NCBI RefSeq assembly: GCF_900111375.1
Contig: NZ_FOHB01000007.1
Coordinates: forward strand, 62,001 to 126,000
DNA length: 64,000 nucleotides
Source of the DNA: Pedococcus cremeus
GTDB taxonomy: Bacteria > Actinomycetota > Actinomycetes > Actinomycetales > Dermatophilaceae
Direction of reading: 5' to 3'
The notes under the pieces were generated by a model that was not told the DNA's origin, made no database searches, and saw only the letters and a list, made by a program, of their open reading frames with translations. Shown here in pieces: positions 45,229-53,342 of the stretch (position 1 is its first letter; every line of letters begins with the position of its first letter). Position numbers and translations under genes: made by a program.

Positions 45229-46145
45229 CCGCGAACGAGGCCTGCGCCGACGAGCCCGCTGCCGGTCCACTGACGGGTGTGCGGATCCTCTCCACCGCGG
45301 TCAACGTGCCGGGCCCGGTGGCCGTCGCCCGGCTCGTCGCACTGGGCGCGGAGGCGGTCAAGGTCGAGCCGCCCGACGGCGACCCGCTCGAGGCGGCCTC
45401 GCCGGCCTGGTACGAGGAGCTCTCGGCAGGGCAGCAGGTGGTGCGGCTCGACCTGAAGGACCCGGCCGGGCGCGACCGGCTGGAACAGCTGCTCGCAGCC
45501 GCCGACGCGCTCATCACCTCCAGCCGCGCCCGGGCGCTCGAGCGGCTCGGTCTCGGCTGGGAGGCGCTGCACGCCCGGCACCCCGGGTTGTGCCACGTCG
45601 CGGTGGTGGGTCACCCGGCGCCGGCCGACGACCTGCCGGGCCACGACCTCACCTACCAGGCGGCGCTGGGGCTGCTGGGCTCCGGCGCCCCCGGTGACGA
45701 GCCCCGTATGCCGGTCGTCCTGCTGGCCGACCTCGCCGGCGCCGAACGTGCGGTCACCGAGGCGCTCGCGGCGCTGCTCGCCCGCGGGACCACGGGGACA
45801 GGCAGCCGCTGCGAGGTGGCGCTCTCCGACGCCGCCGAGACCATGGCGGCGCCGCTGCGCCACGGCCTCACCGTCCCGGGTGGTGCGCTGGGTGGCGGGC
45901 ACCCGGCATACCGGCTGTATGCCGCACGGCACGGCCACGTGGCCGTGGCCTGCCTCGAGCCGCACTTCCTCACGCGGCTGCTCGAGCTGCTGGAGGTGAC
46001 GGACGACGCGGGCGATCTCGTGGAGCGCCTGGCAGGCGTGTTCGGGACGCGGACCGCCTCGGAGTGGGAGGCATGGGGCCGCGAGCACGACCTCCCGCTG
46101 GCCGAGGTGCGCCGGGGTGAACGGCTAGGACACCTACGACACTGA
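45225..46145 (+). CDS. Short CoA-transferase family III (CaiB/BaiF) protein
   Basis: This 306-aa protein has family III features: LTGVRILSTAVNVPGPVAVA, LVALGAEAVKVEPPDGD, VVRLDLKDPAGRDRL, a likely catalytic aspartate in VVLLADLAGAERAV, and a C-terminal DLPLAEVRRGERL. It is shorter than typical members (380-400 aa), lacking part of the middle. Family III enzymes move CoA between acids or racemise acyl-CoAs. It is coupled to the MOSC gene by a 4-bp overlap. Its acceptor and donor are unknown. Confidence 0.8.
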   Translation: MTANEACADEPAAGPLTGVRILSTAVNVPGPVAVARLVALGAEAVKVEPPDGDPLEAASPAWYEELSAGQQVVRLDLKDPAGRDRLEQLLAAADALITSSRARALERLGLGWEALHARHPGLCHVAVVGHPAPADDLPGHDLTYQAALGLLGSGAPGDEPRMPVVLLADLAGAERAVTEALAALLARGTTGTGSRCEVALSDAAETMAAPLRHGLTVPGGALGGGHPAYRLYAARHGHVAVACLEPHFLTRLLELLEVTDDAGDLVERLAGVFGTRTASEWEAWGREHDLPLAEVRRGERLGHLRH

Positions 46146-46171
46146 TCACGCAGCGCGATCAGTGTCGTAGG
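46133..46171. terminator. Terminator whose left arm contains the CoA-transferase stop codon
   Basis: CCTACGACACTGATC (46133-46147) pairs perfectly with 46157-46171 across a 9-nt loop. The TGA at 46143-46145 lies inside the left arm. It serves the convergent CoA-transferase and accE genes. Confidence 0.8.
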
Positions 46172-46190
46172 CGTTGCCGGAGAGGTCCGC

Positions 46191-46472
46191 TCAGTGGGGG
46201 AGGGCCGAGGCGCGCCAGGCGCCCGGGCCCGGGTGCAGCGGGCCGCGCGGGCCGTGCGGCCGCGAGGTCCACCGCGACGGGGGCCTCGGCGGCTCTGGCT
46301 CACCAGCGCCACCGGAGGCAGCGCTCAGCACCGCTACGAGCGCGGCCACCTCCTCCGACGTGGGCGCACCGCGCACGACCCGCAGCGTGGGACGCCGTGG
46401 CTCCTCCCGCGACTCCTGCACGTCGGGCGACTCCGCCGAGCCGTCCACGGGCTGGTTCCCGTCGCCGCTCAC
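46191..46472 (-). CDS. accE: Acyl-CoA carboxylase epsilon subunit
   Basis: This 93-aa protein contains the epsilon hallmark [20 protein letters not shown] and the C-terminal [10 protein letters not shown] and [12 protein letters not shown]. Epsilon subunits (AccE5/PccE) bind the beta subunit and stabilise its complex with the alpha chain in actinobacteria. The GTG at 46470-46472 overlaps the accD stop (GTGA), so the two are cotranslated. The long N-terminal part (about 35 residues, acidic) is less conserved. Confidence 0.9.
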   Translation of the reverse strand: MSGDGNQPVDGSAESPDVQESREEPRRPTLRVVRGAPTSEEVAALVAVLSAASGGAGEPEPPRPPSRWTSRPHGPRGPLHPGPGAWRASALPH

Positions 46473-48100
46473 AGCGGGATGTTCCCGTGCTTCTTGGGCG
46501 GCAGGGTCTCGCGCTTGTTGCGCAGCGCCCGCAGCGCCTTCGTGACGTTCATCCGGGTGTTCGACGGCGTGATGACGGTGTCGATGTAGCCGCGCTCCGC
46601 CGCGACGTACGGGTTGGCCAGGGTGTCCTCGTACTCGGTGATGAACCGCTCCCGGGCCTCGTCGACGTTCTCGCCCCGCTCGGCCGCCTCGGCCAGCTGC
46701 TTGCGGTAGAGGATGTTGACGGCGCCCTGGGCGCCCATGACGGCGATCTGCGCGGTCGGCCAGGCGAGGTTGATGTCGGCGCCGAGGTGCTTGGAGCCCA
46801 TGACGTCGTAGGCGCCGCCGTAGGCCTTGCGCGTGATGACCGTGACCAGCGGCACGGTCGCCTCGGCGTAGGCGTAGATGAGCTTCGCGCCGCGGCGGAT
46901 GATGCCGTCCCACTCCTGGTCGGTGCCGGGCAGGAAGCCCGGCACGTCGACGAAGGTGAGCACGGGGATGTTGAAGGCGTCGCAGGTGCGCACGAAGCGG
47001 GCGGCCTTCTCGGAGGCGTCGATGTCGAGCGTGCCGGCGAACTGCATCGGCTGGTTCGCCACGACACCGACCGAGTGCCCCTCCACCCGGCCGAAGCCGC
47101 AGATGATGTTCGGCGCGAACAGCGGCTGCACCTCGAGGAACTCGCCGTCGTCGAGCACGTGCCCGATGACCGTGTGCATGTCGTAGGGCTGGTTCGGCGA
47201 GTCGGGGATGAGGGTGTCGAGCTCGCGGTCCTCGTCGGTGACGGTGAGGTCGTTCTCGACCTCCCAGGCCGGCGGCTCCTCGAGGTTGTTCGACGGCAGG
47301 TAGGACAGGAGCGCCTTGACGTACTCGATGGCGTCCTCCTCGTCGCTGCCCATGTAGTGCGCCACACCGGACTTGGTGTTGTGGGCACGCGCGCCGCCGA
47401 GGTCCTCGAAGGAGACGACCTCACCGGTGACGGTCTTGATGACGTCGGGACCGGTGATGAACATGTGCGAGGTCTGGTCGACCATCACGGTGAAGTCGGT
47501 GACCGCGGGGGAGTAGACCGCCCCGCCGGCGCACGGCCCCATGATCAGCGAGATCTGCGGGATGACCCCGGAGGCGTGCACGTTGCGGCGGAAGATCTCG
47601 CCGTAGAGGCCGAGGGAGACCACGCCCTCCTGGATGCGGGCGCCGCCGGAGTCGTTGAGGCCGATGACGGGGCAGCCGACCTTCATGGCGAAGTCCATGA
47701 CCTTGACGATCTTCTCGCCGAAGACCTCGCCGAGGGAGCCGCCGAACACGGTGAAGTCCTGCGCGAACACCGCCACCGTGCGGCCCTCGACGGTGCCGTA
47801 GCCGGTGACCACGCCGTCACCGTAGGGCCGGTGCTGGTCCTGCCCGAAGGCGTTGGAGCGGTGCCGGGCGTACTTGTCCATCTCGATGAAGGAGCCCTCG
47901 TCGAGCAGCATCTCGAGGCGCTCGCGGGCCGTCTTCTTGCCGCGGGCGTGCTGCTTCTCGACGGCCCGCTCGGACCCGGCGTGCGCGACCTCCGCCACCC
48001 GGCGCTTGAGGTCGGCCAGCTTGCCGGCCGTCGTGTGGACGTCGATGTCGGACGGGACCTCGGTGCCCCCGGTGACGAGGGAGTCGGTGCTCTGGGCCAT
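46469..48100 (-). CDS. accD5: Acyl-CoA (propionyl-CoA) carboxylase beta subunit
   Basis: This 543-aa carboxyltransferase has [54 protein letters not shown] and the second half [20 protein letters not shown], then [19 protein letters not shown]. The overlap with accE and proximity to birA match the AccD5/PccB type in actinobacteria, which carboxylates propionyl-CoA (and acetyl-CoA). The biotin-bearing partner is probably AccA3. It is transcribed leaderless from a promoter that overlaps the birA promoter. Confidence 0.94.
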   Translation of the reverse strand: MAQSTDSLVTGGTEVPSDIDVHTTAGKLADLKRRVAEVAHAGSERAVEKQHARGKKTARERLEMLLDEGSFIEMDKYARHRSNAFGQDQHRPYGDGVVTGYGTVEGRTVAVFAQDFTVFGGSLGEVFGEKIVKVMDFAMKVGCPVIGLNDSGGARIQEGVVSLGLYGEIFRRNVHASGVIPQISLIMGPCAGGAVYSPAVTDFTVMVDQTSHMFITGPDVIKTVTGEVVSFEDLGGARAHNTKSGVAHYMGSDEEDAIEYVKALLSYLPSNNLEEPPAWEVENDLTVTDEDRELDTLIPDSPNQPYDMHTVIGHVLDDGEFLEVQPLFAPNIICGFGRVEGHSVGVVANQPMQFAGTLDIDASEKAARFVRTCDAFNIPVLTFVDVPGFLPGTDQEWDGIIRRGAKLIYAYAEATVPLVTVITRKAYGGAYDVMGSKHLGADINLAWPTAQIAVMGAQGAVNILYRKQLAEAAERGENVDEARERFITEYEDTLANPYVAAERGYIDTVITPSNTRMNVTKALRALRNKRETLPPKKHGNIPL

Positions 48101-48106
48101 GGCGGG

Positions 48107-48112
48107 AGCCTA
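48107..48112 (-). promoter_or_regulatory. Leaderless -10 box for accD
   Basis: TAGGCT on the minus strand, 6 bases before the accD ATG. It shares bases 48111-48112 with the birA box. Confidence 0.6.
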
Positions 48113-48116
48113 GCCT
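48111..48116 (+). promoter_or_regulatory. Leaderless -10 box for birA
   Basis: TAGCCT, 7 bases before the birA ATG at 48124, overlapping the accD box by two bases. Confidence 0.6.
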
Positions 48117-48123
48117 TGCCTTC

Positions 48124-48903
48124 ATGCGCGAACCGCTCGACCGTGAGGCATTGCACGAGGCGTTGGTCACGCCCGGATCACCGTGGCAGGGGCTCGACGT
48201 CCATGCCGAGCTCGGCTCCACCAACGCGGCGGCCGCCGAGCTCGCCCAGCCCTGGCGGGTGGTGGTCGCCGACCACCAGAGCGCCGGCCGGGGCCGGCTG
48301 GGCCGCTCCTGGGAGGCACCGCCCGGCACCTCCATCGCCGTCTCGGTCCTCGTGCCGGCTCCCGCCCACGGCATCGGCTGGGTGCCGCTGCTGACGGGGC
48401 TGGCCGTCGCCCGGGCGGCCCACGACGTCGCCGGCGTGCACGCCGCGGTCAAGTGGCCCAACGACGTGCTCGTGGAGGAGGACGACTGGCGCAAGGTCTG
48501 CGGCGTGCTCTGCGAGGTGCACCCGGCCGGCGTGGTCGTCGGCTTCGGCGTCAACGTCACCCAGACCCGTGAGGAGCTGCCGGTCGAGAACGCGACCTCC
48601 CTCGCCCTGTGCGGCGCGCCCGACGTCCGGCGCGAGGACCTCGTGGCGGCCTGCCTGCGGCACCTCGCCGTGCTGCACGGTGACCTCATGGCGGGCGGGG
48701 CGGCGCTGGAAGCCGCCCGCGCGGCATACCGCTCCGCCTGCCGCACCATCGGCATGGTCGTCGACCTCAACACCGGCAGCGCCACCCACCGGTTGCCGGC
48801 GGTGGGGGTGGACGACGAGGGTCGCCTGGTCGTGCACGGAGACGCCGGCGAGTATGCCGTGGCCGCCGGCGACGTCGTCCACGTCCGGGAGACTCGCGGC
48901 TGA
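48124..48903 (+). CDS. birA: Biotin--[acetyl-CoA-carboxylase] ligase
   Basis: This 259-aa ligase lacks the N-terminal DNA-binding domain of E. coli BirA, as usual in actinobacteria. It keeps GSTNAAAAELA, DHQSAGRGRLGRSWEAPPG (biotinyl-AMP loop), AVKWPNDVLVEED and VVVGFGVNVTQT. It activates biotin with ATP and attaches it to the AccA3 lysine. Only 23 bases separate its ATG from that of accD. A C-terminal SH3-like domain (IGMVVDLNTG, EYAVAAGDVVHVR) is present. Confidence 0.94.
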   Translation: MREPLDREALHEALVTPGSPWQGLDVHAELGSTNAAAAELAQPWRVVVADHQSAGRGRLGRSWEAPPGTSIAVSVLVPAPAHGIGWVPLLTGLAVARAAHDVAGVHAAVKWPNDVLVEEDDWRKVCGVLCEVHPAGVVVGFGVNVTQTREELPVENATSLALCGAPDVRREDLVAACLRHLAVLHGDLMAGGAALEAARAAYRSACRTIGMVVDLNTGSATHRLPAVGVDDEGRLVVHGDAGEYAVAAGDVVHVRETRG

Positions 48904-48991
48904 GGCGCCGCGCCGCGACGGCCCCCCGCCGGGCACGGGCGGCGCCGACACGGCATGATCGGCACCGCAGGTCAGGCTCTGTTGATTCAGG

Positions 48992-49010
48992 ACGTGCTGA
49001 TCAAGCACGT
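48992..49010. promoter_or_regulatory. Inverted repeat upstream of the cyclase gene
   Basis: ACGTGCT and AGCACGT are perfect 7-bp arms around GATCA, 25 bases before the GTG start. It could be an operator or a small hairpin in the leader. Confidence 0.35.
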
Positions 49011-49034
49011 GGCGAGCACGAGGAGGTGTCGGCG

Positions 49035-50129
49035 GTGCGCAGGACCGGTCGCCACCGGCTGGTGCGCCCGAACGAGGGGCCCACGGCCCTGACCGACCCC
49101 GACAACATCGAGGCCCGGCTGCTCGGACGGCCCGCGACGATGGGTCGCCGCGACGTCAGCCGTGGGGCCCAGGTCTCGCTGCTGAGCGCGCGGAAGTTCT
49201 GGCACGCCCTCGGCTTCCCGATCGTGCAGGACGAGGACGCCGCGTTCACCGAGGCCGACCTGATGGCGCTGAAGTCCGTCGCCCGGCTGGTGCGCGAGCA
49301 GCACCTCGACGAGACGACGGCGCTCGCCATGACCCGCGCCTTCGCCCGCACCACCGACCGGCTCGCCGTCTGGCAGACCCAGCTGATGGCCGAGGCGCTG
49401 GCCGAGCCCGGGCAGGAGGTGGCCCTCGACGAGGCCGACGCCCGCGCGGTGCCCGACCACGACGCCGCGCTCGCTGCCGCGGTCACCCTCGCCGACATGG
49501 CCGACGACCTCGAGCCCCTGCTGGTCTACGCCTGGCGCCGACACCTCACCGCCGCCATCAGCCGAATGCTGGCCGACTCCGACCCCGACCACGCGGGCGA
49601 GGGCGTCACCCGGGTCGTCGGGTTCGCCGACCTGGTCAACTTCACCGCCCTGGTGCGCCGGATGACCGAGCGGCAGCTGGCCGTGATGGTGCAGCGGTTC
49701 GAGGCGCTGGCCACCGACATCGTCACCGCGCACGGCGGGCGCGTGATCAAGACCGTGGGCGACGAGATCCTCTTCGTGACCGTGGGTCCGGCGGCCGCCG
49801 CGGCCATCGCCCTCGACCTCGTCGAGACCATGACCGAGGACGACCTGCTGCCCGACGTCCGCGTCGGCATGTCCTACGGCAGCGTCATCTCCCGCCTCGG
49901 CGACGTCTTCGGCACCACGGTCAACCGGGCCAGCCGGCTCACCGCCGTGGCACCGCCGCGCACCGTCCTCGTCGACGACGCTCTCGCCGCGTCGCTGGCG
50001 AGTGTCTCGGGCTTCGAGATGACCGCCCTGCGACGGCGCACCCTGCGCGGCATCGGGCAGGTCACGCCCAGCGAGCTCCGGCGCGCCCGCGGGGAGCGCC
50101 GCACCACCTACAGAGAGGTCCACCCGTGA
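49035..50129 (+). CDS. Class III adenylate/guanylate cyclase with N-terminal regulatory domain
   Basis: This 364-aa protein's N-terminal half (about residues 1-185) is helical, with LSARKFWHALGFPIVQDEDAAF, resembling the autoinhibitory domain of mycobacterial Rv1264-type cyclases. The catalytic domain follows: VVGFADLVNFTALVRR (metal aspartate), GGRVIKTVGDEILFV (Lys and second Asp), and MSYGSVISRLGDVFG with TTVNRASRL. It likely makes cAMP. The GTG 49035 is preferred because AGGAGG (49021-49026) is 8 bases upstream; the GTG at 49026 overlaps that site. It is coupled to the next gene by GTGA. Confidence 0.88.
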   Translation: MRRTGRHRLVRPNEGPTALTDPDNIEARLLGRPATMGRRDVSRGAQVSLLSARKFWHALGFPIVQDEDAAFTEADLMALKSVARLVREQHLDETTALAMTRAFARTTDRLAVWQTQLMAEALAEPGQEVALDEADARAVPDHDAALAAAVTLADMADDLEPLLVYAWRRHLTAAISRMLADSDPDHAGEGVTRVVGFADLVNFTALVRRMTERQLAVMVQRFEALATDIVTAHGGRVIKTVGDEILFVTVGPAAAAAIALDLVETMTEDDLLPDVRVGMSYGSVISRLGDVFGTTVNRASRLTAVAPPRTVLVDDALAASLASVSGFEMTALRRRTLRGIGQVTPSELRRARGERRTTYREVHP

Positions 50130-50953
50130 GCGACACGACGCAGACCGGCACCGGCGTGACCGGCGCCCGGCCCCTGGTGCGCATCGAGCGGCACGGCGAG
50201 GGCGGCCACGTCGCCGAGCTCGTGCTCGACCGGCCCGAGGCGATGAACGCCGTCTCCACCGACATGGCCCGAGCCATCGCCGCGGTCACCGGCGAGGTCG
50301 CCGACGACGAGACGGTGCGGGCGGTGGTCGTCAGCAGCTCCCACGACCGGGCCTTCTGCGTCGGCGCCGACCTCAAGGAGCGCAACCGCTTCACCGACGA
50401 CGAGCTGCGGGCGCAACGCCCGCTGGCTCGGGCGGCATACCGGGGCGTCCTGGACCTGCCGGTGCCGGTGGTCGCGGCGGTCGACGGGTTCGCCCTCGGC
50501 GGCGGCTTCGAGATTGCGCTCTCCTGCGACCTCATCGTCGCGGGGGAGGGCGCCACGGTCGGCCTGCCCGAGGTGAGCGTCGGCGTGATCCCCGGCGGCG
50601 GTGGCACGCAGCTGCTGACCCGCCGGGTCGGCTGGTCACGCGCGGCCTCCATGGTCTTCACGGCACGGCGGCTCACGGCGGCGGAGGCCCACCAGCTCGG
50701 GGTGGTCGACGAGGTCGTCGCCGCCGGCACGGCACGGGACCGCGCGCTCGAGCTGGCCTCGACGATCGCCTCCCACTCACCGGTCGGTGTGCGCAACGCG
50801 AAGAGGGCCATGCGGCTGGGTTTCGACACAGACCTGGGCTCCGGGCTGGACGTCGAGGACGAGTGCTGGAGGGCCACCGCGTTCTCCGGTGACCGGGCCG
50901 AGGGAGTGGCTGCATTCGCGGAGAAACGCCGACCGGTGTGGCCGGGTCGCTGA
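50126..50953 (+). CDS. Enoyl-CoA hydratase/isomerase family protein
   Basis: This 275-aa crotonase-fold protein has AELVLDRPEAMNAVSTDM, SSSHDRAFCVGADLKER (oxyanion hole), VDGFALGGGFEIALSCDLIV and GLPEVSVGVIPGGGGTQLL, with the two glutamates expected of hydratases. It probably hydrates enoyl-CoAs in fatty-acid or branched-acid breakdown. Its GTG overlaps the cyclase stop, a curious pairing of cAMP signalling and acyl-CoA metabolism. Substrate unknown. Confidence 0.9.
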   Translation: MSDTTQTGTGVTGARPLVRIERHGEGGHVAELVLDRPEAMNAVSTDMARAIAAVTGEVADDETVRAVVVSSSHDRAFCVGADLKERNRFTDDELRAQRPLARAAYRGVLDLPVPVVAAVDGFALGGGFEIALSCDLIVAGEGATVGLPEVSVGVIPGGGGTQLLTRRVGWSRAASMVFTARRLTAAEAHQLGVVDEVVAAGTARDRALELASTIASHSPVGVRNAKRAMRLGFDTDLGSGLDVEDECWRATAFSGDRAEGVAAFAEKRRPVWPGR

Positions 50954-50970
50954 ACTTGCCTGCGGTTCCC

Positions 50971-50976
50971 TACGAT
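50971..50976 (+). promoter_or_regulatory. Leaderless -10 box for the response regulator
   Basis: TACGAT, 6 bases before the ATG at 50983; no Shine-Dalgarno. No well-spaced -35 was found. Confidence 0.58.
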
Positions 50977-50982
50977 CAGCCC

Positions 50983-51660
50983 ATGACCCGAGTGCTGCTG
51001 GCTGAGGACGACCCCGCCATCTCCGAGCCACTGGCCCGCGCGCTGCGTCGCGAGGGCTACGACGTGGACGTGCGCGCCGATGGCCGCTCCGCCCTCGACG
51101 CGGCCACCGAGAACCCCGACCTCGTCGTTCTCGACCTCGGGCTGCCCTACGTCGACGGCCTCGAGGTGTGCCGGCGGATCCGCGCCGAGGGCCGCTCGGT
51201 GCCCGTGCTGATCCTCACCGCCCGCGCCGACGAGGTCGACACGGTGGTGGGCCTCGACGCCGGCGCCGACGACTACGTCACCAAGCCGTTCCGGCTGGCC
51301 GAGCTGCTGGCCCGGGTGCGGGCCCTCCTGCGGCGCAACCCCTCCGACGCCGCGCCCTCCAACGAGCTCGTGCGCATCGACCCCGAGGGCCGACGCGCCT
51401 GGTTCAAGGACGAGGAGCTCCAGCTCACCGCCAAGGAGTTCGACCTGCTGCGGGTGCTCGTGCGCGAGCAGGGCAAGGTCGTCTCGCGCGAGCAGCTCAT
51501 GCGCGAGATCTGGGAGACCGCCTGGTTCGGGTCGACCAAGACCCTCGACATGCACATCTCCGTGCTGCGCCGGAAGCTCGGCGACGACGCGGCCCAACCC
51601 CGCTACATCGCCACGGTGCGCGGCGTCGGGTTCCGCTTCGAGCGCGGCGACGGGGCCTGA
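50983..51660 (+). CDS. OmpR-family response regulator
   Basis: This 225-aa regulator has an N-terminal receiver (VLLAEDDPAISEPLARAL, LVVLDLGLPYVDGLEVC with the phospho-accepting aspartate, LTARADEVDTVVGLDAGADD, YVTKPFRLAELLARV). A C-terminal winged helix follows (LQLTAKEFDLLRVLVREQ, TLDMHISVLRRKLGD, YIATVRGVGFRF). It pairs with the histidine kinase 9 bases downstream. The stimulus and target genes are unknown. Confidence 0.94.
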   Translation: MTRVLLAEDDPAISEPLARALRREGYDVDVRADGRSALDAATENPDLVVLDLGLPYVDGLEVCRRIRAEGRSVPVLILTARADEVDTVVGLDAGADDYVTKPFRLAELLARVRALLRRNPSDAAPSNELVRIDPEGRRAWFKDEELQLTAKEFDLLRVLVREQGKVVSREQLMREIWETAWFGSTKTLDMHISVLRRKLGDDAAQPRYIATVRGVGFRFERGDGA

Positions 51661-51669
51661 CCCCGCGCC

Positions 51670-52710
51670 ATGCGGCAGCAGCTGATCCGCTCCACGGTCC
51701 TGGCCGTCGCGCTGGCCATCCTCATCATCGGCGCACCGGTGTTCGCGGCCACCTGGTGGGTGACGGTGCACGACCCGTCGTCGCTGAGCGACTGGGCCGA
51801 CCGGGGCACCTCCGCCTCGGTGCTGCTCATGGGCGTCGTGCTGGCGCTGTCGGTGGTGGCGCTCGCGGCGGGCGTGCTCGTCGCCAGCCGCCAGGCCCGC
51901 CGCCTGTCCCGCCCGATGACCCTGCTGGCCGAGCGCGCCGAACGGCTGGGCGCGGGGGAGTCGCGGATCCAGCCGCTGCACTCCGGCATCGCCGAGCTCG
52001 ACCAGGTCTCCGAGGTGCTCTCGCGCAGCGCGCAGCGGCTCACCAAGTCGCTGGCGTCCGAGCGTGACTTCGCCGCTGACGCGTCGCACCAGCTCCGCAC
52101 CCCGCTGACCGCGCTGCTCATGCGGCTCGAGGAGATCGCCGCCACCGACGACCTCGACGTCGTGCAGGAGGAGGCCAACATCGCCATCGCCCAGGTCGAG
52201 CGGCTCACCCGGGTCGTCGACGACCTGATGGCCCGGACCCGCCGCGGCGGCGACGAGCAGCGGGCCACCGTGTCCCTCGACTCCGTCATCGCCGCCCTCC
52301 AGCGCGAGTGGCAGCCGGCGTTCGAGCAGGCCCGACGCAGCGTGCGGGTGCACGGAGAGCGCGGCCTGGTCGTGCACGCCACTCCCGTCGCGCTCTCGCA
52401 GGTGCTCTCGACGCTGCTCGAGAACTCGCTGGCCCACGGCCGGGGCACCGTCGACGTGCACGCCCGCCGCAGCGGCCCCTCGGTGGTCGTCGAGGTCAGC
52501 GACCAGGGCGACGGCGTGCCGGCGACCATCGCGCCGCACATCTTCGAGCGCTCGGTGTCCTCGGGCGGCACGGGCCTCGGCCTCGCCCTGGCCCGCGACC
52601 TCGCCGAGTCCAACGGCGGACGCCTCGAGCTCATCCAGGCGCAGCCGGCGATCTTCGCGCTGTTCCTGTCGGAGTCCGACGAGAACGCGCTGATCGGCGC
52701 TCCCGCCTGA
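51670..52710 (+). CDS. Membrane sensor histidine kinase with minimal sensor loop
   Basis: This 346-aa kinase has two transmembrane helices (VLAVALAILIIGAPVFAATW and SVLLMGVVLALSVVALAAGV) separated by only about 20-25 extracytoplasmic residues. A HAMP-like linker follows (ASRQARRLSRPMTLLAERAE). The H-box is FAADASHQLRTPLTALLMRL, with N-box STLLENSLAHG and ATP-lid VSDQGDGVP, SGGTGLGLALARDL. With so small a loop it probably senses within or at the membrane, or through a partner protein. It forms an operon with the response regulator. Confidence 0.93.
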   Translation: MRQQLIRSTVLAVALAILIIGAPVFAATWWVTVHDPSSLSDWADRGTSASVLLMGVVLALSVVALAAGVLVASRQARRLSRPMTLLAERAERLGAGESRIQPLHSGIAELDQVSEVLSRSAQRLTKSLASERDFAADASHQLRTPLTALLMRLEEIAATDDLDVVQEEANIAIAQVERLTRVVDDLMARTRRGGDEQRATVSLDSVIAALQREWQPAFEQARRSVRVHGERGLVVHATPVALSQVLSTLLENSLAHGRGTVDVHARRSGPSVVVEVSDQGDGVPATIAPHIFERSVSSGGTGLGLALARDLAESNGGRLELIQAQPAIFALFLSESDENALIGAPA

Positions 52711-52723
52711 GCGGCTGGGCCCG

Positions 52724-53209
52724 TCAGGGAGTGCCGAGGGGTGAGCTGTCCTCGTAGATCTCGGCCTTGGTGAAGACGAACGTCCGGTAGGCCCAGAACC
52801 GGAACAGCGTGCCGAGCGCGATGCCGATGATGTTGGCGACGTTGTCGGCCGCCAGCGTCTTCAGGTCGAGCACGTAGTGCGAGAAGGCGATCGTGCCCAC
52901 GCCGATGAGCATGGCGACGCCGTTGGTGGCGAAGAACAGCATCGCCTCGTGGGCGACGGGCCGGTTGTGCCGGTGCCGGAACGTCCAGCTCCGGTTGCCC
53001 AGCCACGCGACGACGGTGGCCACCGAGGCGGAGATGACCTTGGCGGTGGTCGGCTTGTCCTCGAGCACGGTCGCGCGCAGCAGGTTCATCAGGCCGACGT
53101 CGACGACGAAGGCGACGGCCCCCACGACGCCGAACTTGATGGCCTCGCGGTAGAGGAGCCCGACCGCGCCGCGCAGGCGGTCGAGCAGGCGGTTGACGGC
53201 TCCGAGCAC
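52724..53209 (-). CDS. GtrA family membrane protein
   Basis: This 161-aa protein has four transmembrane helices with GtrA motifs (IKFGVVGAVAFVVDVGLMN, WLGNRSWTFRHR, FRFWAYRTFVF). GtrA proteins are thought to help move polyprenyl-linked sugars across the membrane. As I recall, a similar membrane gene lies beside purK in mycobacteria (Rv3277). The GTG at 53207-53209 is 6 bases from TAGGCT. It is divergent from purK. Confidence 0.88.
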   Translation of the reverse strand: MLGAVNRLLDRLRGAVGLLYREAIKFGVVGAVAFVVDVGLMNLLRATVLEDKPTTAKVISASVATVVAWLGNRSWTFRHRHNRPVAHEAMLFFATNGVAMLIGVGTIAFSHYVLDLKTLAADNVANIIGIALGTLFRFWAYRTFVFTKAEIYEDSSPLGTP

Positions 53210-53215
53210 CAGAGG

Positions 53216-53221
53216 AGCCTA
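53216..53221 (-). promoter_or_regulatory. Leaderless -10 box for gtrA
   Basis: TAGGCT on the minus strand, 6 bases before the GTG start at 53209. Confidence 0.58.
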
Positions 53222-53329
53222 TCGGCCCGTGCTGTCCGGCACCGATCGCGCCGCGCTCGGACGCTGCCTCGGACTGCCCACGGGTATGCCGCGCGCAGGG
53301 CAGCCGCGGCGGAGCGCGCCGCTGCTCGA

Positions 53330-53335
53330 TATCCT
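53330..53335 (+). promoter_or_regulatory. Leaderless -10 box for purK
   Basis: TATCCT, 7 bases before the GTG at 53343. Confidence 0.58.
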
Positions 53336-53342
53336 CGCGGGC

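Noticed and set aside
50956-50961. TTGCCT as the -35 box of the response regulator promoter
   Set aside because: Only 9 bases separate it from the TACGAT -10 box, far from the usual 16-18.
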